From Euglena gracilis (lineage: Eukaryota; Euglenida; Euglenophyceae; Euglenales), in contig CP154954.1 of NCBI GenBank assembly GCA_039621445.1, positions 29,707,411 through 29,771,410 of the forward strand: DNA of 64,000 nt. The letters are read 5' to 3'. Positions within the stretch are counted from its first letter, which is position 1. Every line of letters begins with the position of its first letter. Positions 58,106-64,000 of this stretch are shown piece by piece. Under the pieces are notes generated by a model, which saw only the letters and a program-made list of their open reading frames with translations, searched no databases and was not told the origin of the DNA. Position numbers and translations under genes: made by a program.

Positions 58106-58596
58106 ATTGGCTCGCCAGCTGGCTTGGGGGGCAGTGGCGGAGCCATCAAGCGACGTGGATCTCACTACCCACACCCCATATGCCACGGAGTCAAATAGGG
58201 TCAGGGCGAACACCATGTAAACACCTGTGGCCGCTTATGCCAAGCCAAGGCAGCATACACCGGCCACCAAGGGCCGGTATTATCGGCTCTGTCCCGTAGA
58301 GACAACATGGTAAACACACCTGAGAGAACGCCGAAAGGTCGGACGAACCCGAAACCTCCATTGAGCACACCGGGGAACAGCCTGCCCCCATCAATGCCAC
58401 GCCTGCTCCCTGCCACCTCACCCCCCCGGACCCTGGCCCCTACATGTCCGATTCCGGGTTCACCTGACCACCTTACCCCTGAACCATGGGCACAGCCCAT
58501 CTGTACATCACCTCACCTCGGAACCTGTCAAATCCAGTAGGCTGTGCCACTGGTCGGTGGATTCGGCTCGCCCCACCACCGGGTCGATTGTTACCT
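58106..58596. other. Spacer between inverted retroelement pieces
   Basis: No clear homology to either flanking piece. A Pro/Thr-rich open stretch (58307-58540) is not convincing. Confidence 0.4.
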
Positions 58597-59310
58597 CCTT
58601 GCCGTGCCTTGCCTGCCGTGCGAAAGTTTACCCAAGATGGGATGCCCGGGAAGTTTGGGGTGGGTTGTCCTGACGCCTGTGGCCTGATCGGAATGCGCCT
58701 CCAACACCTCGTGACCAGCCTCCATCATGGAGGCTATGGTGACTGGGGAGTCTTGCAATTGGACTTCAGGAACGCATTCAACCGGATCCGGAGGGATAAC
58801 CTTCTCGAAGCAGCACGGGAACGATGTCCAGAAATGGTGACGTGGTTGGAGACCTGTTATGCAGAACACTCGAGCCTCTTCTTGAGCGACACATCCCTCC
58901 GAAGCCAGTCGGGGGTTCAGCAAGGCGATCCTTGTGGACCGGCTGCCTTTGCCATGGCAATTCAAAGTCTGGTGGAGGAAATCCATGGCGTTTGCGGATG
59001 GCAGGCCTGGTACCTGGACGATGCCCACATCATGGGGACTACACGCCAGCTGGAGGAGGTTGTACATTTGGTCCTTGAAAAGGGACCACCCATTGGTGTT
59101 GACCTGAATATCAACAAATGCACCCTTTGGGGGCCCTTCCAACCCGACCGTTTTCTCTTCCTGGAGGGGACAAGTGTATTGCAACGCATCCCTGTAACTC
59201 CATACATTCCTGGTTCCGGAATCAAGTCCCTCGGGGTTCCAATTTGCCATCCGGAGGACGGGACATTTGCCGAACGTGTGTGGTTTGGGCGGTGCGAAGA
59301 AGCCCGGGGT
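58597..59310 (+). pseudogene. Reverse transcriptase fragment (YLDD type)
   Basis: An open plus-strand frame with RT motifs in order: VRKFTQDGMPGKFGVGCPDA, VLQLDFRNAFNRI (motif A Asp), SGVQQGDPCGPAAFA (motif B), WYLDDAHIMG (motif C, YLDD) and IKSLGVPICHPEDGTFAERV. It lacks the N-terminal RT fingers and everything after the thumb, and it runs into G/C-run-rich repeat sequence at about 59310. It is a different family from the LINE at 9-17 kb, whose motif C is FADD. Confidence 0.85.
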
Positions 59311-60539
59311 CCGGCCAGGGGGGGGGTTGGCGTGGCGAAAGGGTCCTGGAGGGGGGGAGGGGTGCGCGAAGGTCTTCCGAATTTTTTTTTTCCCGGTTTG
59401 GAGGCTAGGCACGCCGCTCGGAGGGGTCCGGGGCCCCCCCCCCCCGCGCGGCGCCCGCGCGGCCGCTCGCCCCCCTCTCTCCCCTCTCCACCCCCCTCCC
59501 CCCCATTGTGCCTAGCATGCCCAAGAAAAAGCATTTTTTGAGCAAAAATGGCCCGAAAATGGCCAAAAATGACCACTTTTTTGACCCGAAAATAGGCCGC
59601 GTGCCGCCCGCGCGGCCGCCCTCGGACCCCCCCCACCCCCCGCGGTGCCTAGTCTCCAAGTGTCTCTCGCCTCCTTTGAAAAAGTTACTAGTGCTAGGGA
59701 CATTTTTGCCAGTGGCAAAAGCTTTGAAAAAAAATTGACTGCACATTCTTGGTCATTTTTACGGTCTTTTTGGTCATCTTTGCCAAAAAAAAGATGACAA
59801 AATATGTTTGCAGTCCCGATCATAGTCCCGATCCCCATTCAGTGAATTCTTGCCCATTGTCCAGCAATCTCATTTCATTCATAAGGGCATCGGCGTTTTG
59901 TGTATCGTGGTCCATTTTTAACATGAGCGTCAAAAAATGAAACAACACCAACAACTTTTCTTCGGCGCCTTCGGCGCCAAATTCCTTTGGTTTTCCTTGT
60001 TCAGGTTATTTCAAAAAAACATTTTTAATTTTTTCTGTCTTTCAGGGGTGAAACCCGAAAAGGTGGGAAGTGTACGAATACAGGGGGGGGGGCTCCCTAC
60101 AGGACTCTGTGAAGAGTGCTGCAAACAAAGAGCCGTTACAATAGCCAGTGTACCTGGTAGTTCGTCCAGGTAATAAAGGTGCTCACTGCGCCCCACCTCG
60201 AAGTGGGAGGGGGCATTGTCGGCCACAAGAATGACAGACACAGGGTGCCGCACACTTTACGTTTTCGGGTGGCTGGAAAAAGGCTGGCTGGACCCCCCAC
60301 AACTTTTTTTGTCTTTTTTGTCTGTCCAGGGGTCTTAAAACGAAGCCCGCACATGGTTTTTTGAAGGAAACCACCATTTTTCACAAAAAAAATCTCTTTT
60401 CCCTGAAGCCCAAAATGCTCGATTGAAAGTTTACGGTTTGGGACACCCTGATTGGGACTGGGAGGCTCAGTTCTGTGACGTCTTTCTTTTATCACGTCCA
60501 TCACCTTCCTTAGTGACCTCATCCAAGATAGGGCCGGCG
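59311..60539. other. G/C-run-rich repeats, no gene
   Basis: GGCACGCCGCTCGG and GCGCGGCCGC-type segments occur twice (59410-59465 and 59597-59660), with AAAATGGCC repeats between them. A GGCGCCTTCGGCGCC hairpin lies near 59963. No exon is supported. Confidence 0.5.
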
Positions 60540-62416
60540 GGTAAGGTAACAGACCTGAAAATTCACGAAAATTCACCCTTTTTGCGTAAGATTTCAGAGC
60601 CTATTTTTCGGCCACTTTCATTAAGTTTTCTGATGGTGCCGCTGATGTCAATCCTGCTTGGCGAAAGGTCGTTCAGGCTGTATTGCAGAAGTAAGGTGAA
60701 CGTCCCTCTATTCTTGTCCGAAAACACATTGGTTCTTCAGGAAGAACTGCTTTTCTCAGGCCTGAATTTGGGCTGCCTAACCCGCCCCACTGCCCCAAGG
60801 GGGGGGGGGTGGCTTGCCCCGAGCTGGGGCCGGCTGGATTGAAATCAAAAAATTGACCAAAAATGACTTGAAGAACACAGTTTGGTTTAAATAAAATTGT
60901 CTGAAACCGCTGTAAAAAACATGCCCCAAACACCCCCAAAACACCATTTTTGGCCCTTTTCGGACCCTTTTTTCCGGTGTCCCCCTTTTTAAGGGTCTTG
61001 TTTTTAAAAAAAAGTTCAGGAGAAAAACCCAGAACAGTCAAAAACCCTAGGACAGCTCAAAACCCCAGAACACACCCAAACCAAAAACCCAGAACACACC
61101 AAAAAACCAAAAACCCAGCCCAAAAAACCAGAATACGGGCCGAAACCTAGATGACAGCCGAGAAACCCAGAAAACAGCCCAAAAACCCAAACCACAGCCC
61201 GAAAACCCAAAACACAACCTAAACCCCAGATGGAAGCCAAAAAACCATCACGCCCCCCAGAAAACTCAACCCAACCCAAAACCCCAGAACACAGCCCAAA
61301 AAGCCATAATTCACCCAAAAACCCCAAAACACAGCCCAAAAACCCAGAACATTTGCCAAAAACCTGGATGACAGCCCAAAAGCCCACAACACAGGAGCGT
61401 TGGCAGGGGGGGGAGGGGGGTCCCGAGGTCAGTTTTTTTTGCAATTTTGGCACTTTTTGCTTTTGCATTTTTGGCACTTTTTGCTGTACTGTCTCAACAT
61501 AGGGGGGGTCCTGGGGGCCCAACTATACTGCCAACCCCCCCTCAGAAATCGGCCAAAAACCCGGCGCCAAAGGCGCCAGAAAAAAATTTTAGGGCCTTTT
61601 TTTGGTCTAAAAAGGCCATTTTTGGTGTCAAAATTTTCATCTGTCTCGGGGGGGGGGTCGGCACTCGGGGGGGGTCCCGAAAATCCCAACTGTACAGGGG
61701 GGGAGGGGGGAGGGTCCCCAAAAAACCCCAACTGTACTGCCGTCGCCACACAGCTCAAACTGGTCCAAGATGGGAAAATTGGCCCCAAGGTGTGGCCCCC
61801 TCCTGAACACGTTTTCAGGCTGAAATCTGGGCTCAGCCACAATTTGTGTGTAAAAACTGCCACTCACCCCGCTCGATTCTCAGACTACACTGTGCAGATT
61901 TCACTTAAAACCAGTTTCAGAAACCAAGGACTGAAAATGAATCCACAGGAAAATGGTTTTTTCCAATCTGATCTTGAGTCAAGACATGGCATTATACAAA
62001 ACAAACAAACACAAACTAGGTGTTCACAGCTTAATTCGGAACCTGAAGACAGGGTTTTTCCACAGGGTAACCCAGAACCTGCTTCAAAAATAGACATTGG
62101 GATGGACATGATGAACATCTGTACACCTGTGGAGAAGGTGTCCAGGTCATCCAGCAGACCTCATTCATGAGCCACAAACCTGTGAAGAGAACGAGGTGAA
62201 AAACCGTTTGCAGAATGTCACAGACCTTTGGACGGTGGTGACAGCCAGACATGTTGACTCTGTGTGGCTGTTCTTGTACATTAGTAATATCTTGAGACAC
62301 TAAACATAATGAAATCCTTGAGTTTCACACAGCCAACTCACTTGAAGTGTTCGTGTAAGGTGGGGAATAGAACAACACACATCAATTGGTGCGCTGAGTC
62401 ATACCAGAAAGGAGGT
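60540..62416. repeat. Long dispersed repeat, copy 2
   Basis: Direct copy of 54832-56428: the same start (GGTAAGGTAACAGACCTG), the CCCAGAACACAGCCC-type minisatellite (61020-61395) and the same 3' portion (61750-62416). It has a G-rich extra segment (about 61400-61745) that contains a GGCGCCAAAGGCGCC hairpin. Confidence 0.8.
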
Positions 62417-63460
62417 GGCCTACTTTTTTTTTTTGATGCTCAACATACAACAGTGGCGGCCTGGGAGGATCACTCCGAGCCGAAGTGCTGTAGGGTGAGA
62501 GTAATGTACATCGCGGCGAGAGGGGAGTCTTGGTGTGCGTACGGGGTAAGGGATGCGCCCCATGGGGAGCGTGTGAAGCGTGAGATGCATAGGGTACGGA
62601 GTGAGCAAGAGAACAAGGAGTACAGCGGAAAGGAATGTTCAATGGTGCGGCTGCAGGGACAGAAGAGAGTTGTGGAAGTGGTGGCGAGTTTAGGGATAAG
62701 AGAGTTGGTCCGGGGGAAGGCTTTGCTTTTGGTGAGGTAAGGACTTTGGTGTCTTTGTGGGCTTGGTCTGTTCGTTGCGGGGTGTGATTTGCTTCTGTTG
62801 TTTGGTTTATTTGGTCATGTTGTTGGCTATGTGTATGGTTGGTGAGTTGTGGTGTCTTCTGCCCTCTGTCGTTTCTTTGTTGGCGTCATTGCTTGCCAGG
62901 CCATGGGCAATGCATTGCCCATCCGATCAGTCGCTTGTTCCTTCGGAGCTCCACCCTCCCAGAGGGCTGGTTGCACTCCTGGGCTGGAACCTTTCCGTGA
63001 CACTCGGTTCAGGGCCGGGCTATTCAAGGCCCGAAGGCACCCAGAGTAGTCAGGTCGGGCTAGTCAAGGCCCCATGGGCACCCGAACGCGTGGTGTGAGG
63101 TTTGCTCGGCCCCCAGGGCGCCCCACACCACACGACGCTCCTGACTGCTGCTCCTGCCGACCCCTCACCGTGGTGGTGTGGAGATGGGCTCGTCGAGGCC
63201 GAGGATTGCCATGCCCCCCCCTTTGCTGTTCCCCCCCCCTGCTGTTCCCATTGGGGTGACGGGAACAGTACAGTGTCATAGCACTTTTTGTAAAGGATTC
63301 TTGGAACACAAGGTTAAAAAGGGATTTTTTTGGTCGGTTTTGGGTGCTTTCCATCCCACCAAATCCAACCTAATGCCAAAATGGATGTTGTGAAACCAAA
63401 AAAGCTTCATTTTGGCATTTTAGGTCGCCTTTTGGGTCTAACTTGGTTGGTTGGTTCATG
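62417..63460. other. Region without recognised gene
   Basis: A plus-strand frame to 62740 contains a Glu/Arg-rich helical stretch (RVRSEQENKEYSGKE) of unknown meaning. Direct repeats GGGCTA(T/G)TCAAGGCCC lie at 63016 and 63059, and CTGTTCCC/GGGAACAG motifs at 63223-63275. Confidence 0.4.
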
Positions 63461-63466
63461 GCCCAT

Positions 63467-63532
63467 GGGAACAGTAAGAGGGGGGGGAGCTTGTCCCCCC
63501 CCCCTTACTGTCCCCCCCCCCTTACTGTTCCC
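63467..63532. repeat. Palindromic unit GGGAACAGTAAG...CTTACTGTTCCC
   Basis: Perfect 12-bp inverted ends, extended by flanking CAT/ATG, around G- and C-runs. Further single copies of GGGAACAGTA lie at about 63260 and 63559, so this is a small repeated inverted-repeat family. Confidence 0.75.
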
Positions 63533-63967
63533 ATGGACCCAAAAGGCGTCCACGTGACGGGAACAGTAAGGGGGGGGACATGGTACACCCGCGCGGTGCT
63601 GGCATCCATCCTCCTCCTGCCATGTCACCCTCGGGATTCGGAGCTCACCACTTTTCATGGATCGCCTTTGTCCCGAGGCCATGCTCGCCCCAAGGCGCTC
63701 CGACTGCTTCCACAGGGGCTTACATGGGCCTGACTGTACATTGAGCCACCATGCGCAGGTGCCTCCACGGCGACCGCCCTGTGTTTAGGTGACCGGCCGG
63801 TGACCCAGTCGATAGCGATCCCCGACACCGGTGCGCCACACTCCGGTGCTACCCAAAAGGGGCCAGAGCCCCCGCTGGGCCACCCAGGTTTCCCCGGGGA
63901 GGAACCGACGGTCTGATCCACAGCCCCCCGCCGGGGGCTCCCGGATCTGGCCTCGGGGGGGGGGTTG

Positions 63968-63991
63968 TGGGCCGACCCTAGGGTCGGCCCA
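63968..63991. repeat. Perfect 24-bp palindrome at the window edge
   Basis: TGGGCCGACCC joined to its complement around TA. It could be the terminus of an element that continues beyond the window. Confidence 0.8.
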
Positions 63992-64000
63992 CGGTCGCCA

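Noticed and set aside
54832-62416. LTR retrotransposon with the two direct repeats as LTRs
   Set aside because: The repeats contain a minisatellite, lack TG...CA ends, and the RT between them is in inverted pieces of a non-LTR-like family.

Overview
The window looks like nuclear DNA of an intron-rich eukaryote, most likely a GC-rich protist or alga. Short GC-rich coding exons with strong G/C at third codon positions are scattered through long introns full of G/C homopolymers, microsatellites, minisatellites and small transposons. I cannot name the lineage. No operons, ribosome-binding sites, rRNA, tRNA or CRISPR arrays were recognised.

Regions. (1) 0-3 kb: a frameshifted unknown minus-strand reading frame, then the last exons of a PIG3-like quinone oxidoreductase. 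(2) 6-22.3 kb: an SNM1A/PSO2-type DNA cross-link repair nuclease, rebuilt as 12 phase-compatible exons. One intron holds a complete-looking 8.1 kb LINE (endonuclease, reverse transcriptase, RNase H, a long unknown C-terminal extension and a 3' stem-loop), inserted in a (CCCACA)n microsatellite. (3) 24-32.4 kb: two genes of unknown function with proline-rich, probably disordered products, then minisatellites. (4) 33.4-43.1 kb: nested small DNA transposons and a small basic coiled-coil gene that resembles the rRNA-processing factor Fyv7/TAP26. (5) 43.3-47.8 kb: a foldback-type element and a long degenerate tandem array. (6) 48-54 kb: a stretch of different, less G-run-rich composition with one long unknown reading frame and a TTAA-flanked inverted-repeat element. 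(7) 54.8-62.4 kb: two direct copies of a 1.6-1.9 kb repeat that flank inverted pieces of a second retroelement. (8) 62.4-64 kb: palindromic repeats.

The recognisable genes are housekeeping genes (oxidoreductase, interstrand cross-link repair, probable ribosome biogenesis), all on the plus strand and not evidently linked in function. The most notable signals concern genome dynamics. A family of short elements makes 8-bp target duplications, and one copy lies exactly at an exon junction whose reading frame closes perfectly when the element is removed, which is candidate intron gain. Twelve of 19 inferred introns start with the unusual donor GTGTG. The LINE carries a stem-loop and C-tract tail at its hexamer target. 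Exon boundaries are inferred by eye from splice signals, phase and family resemblance, without transcript data.
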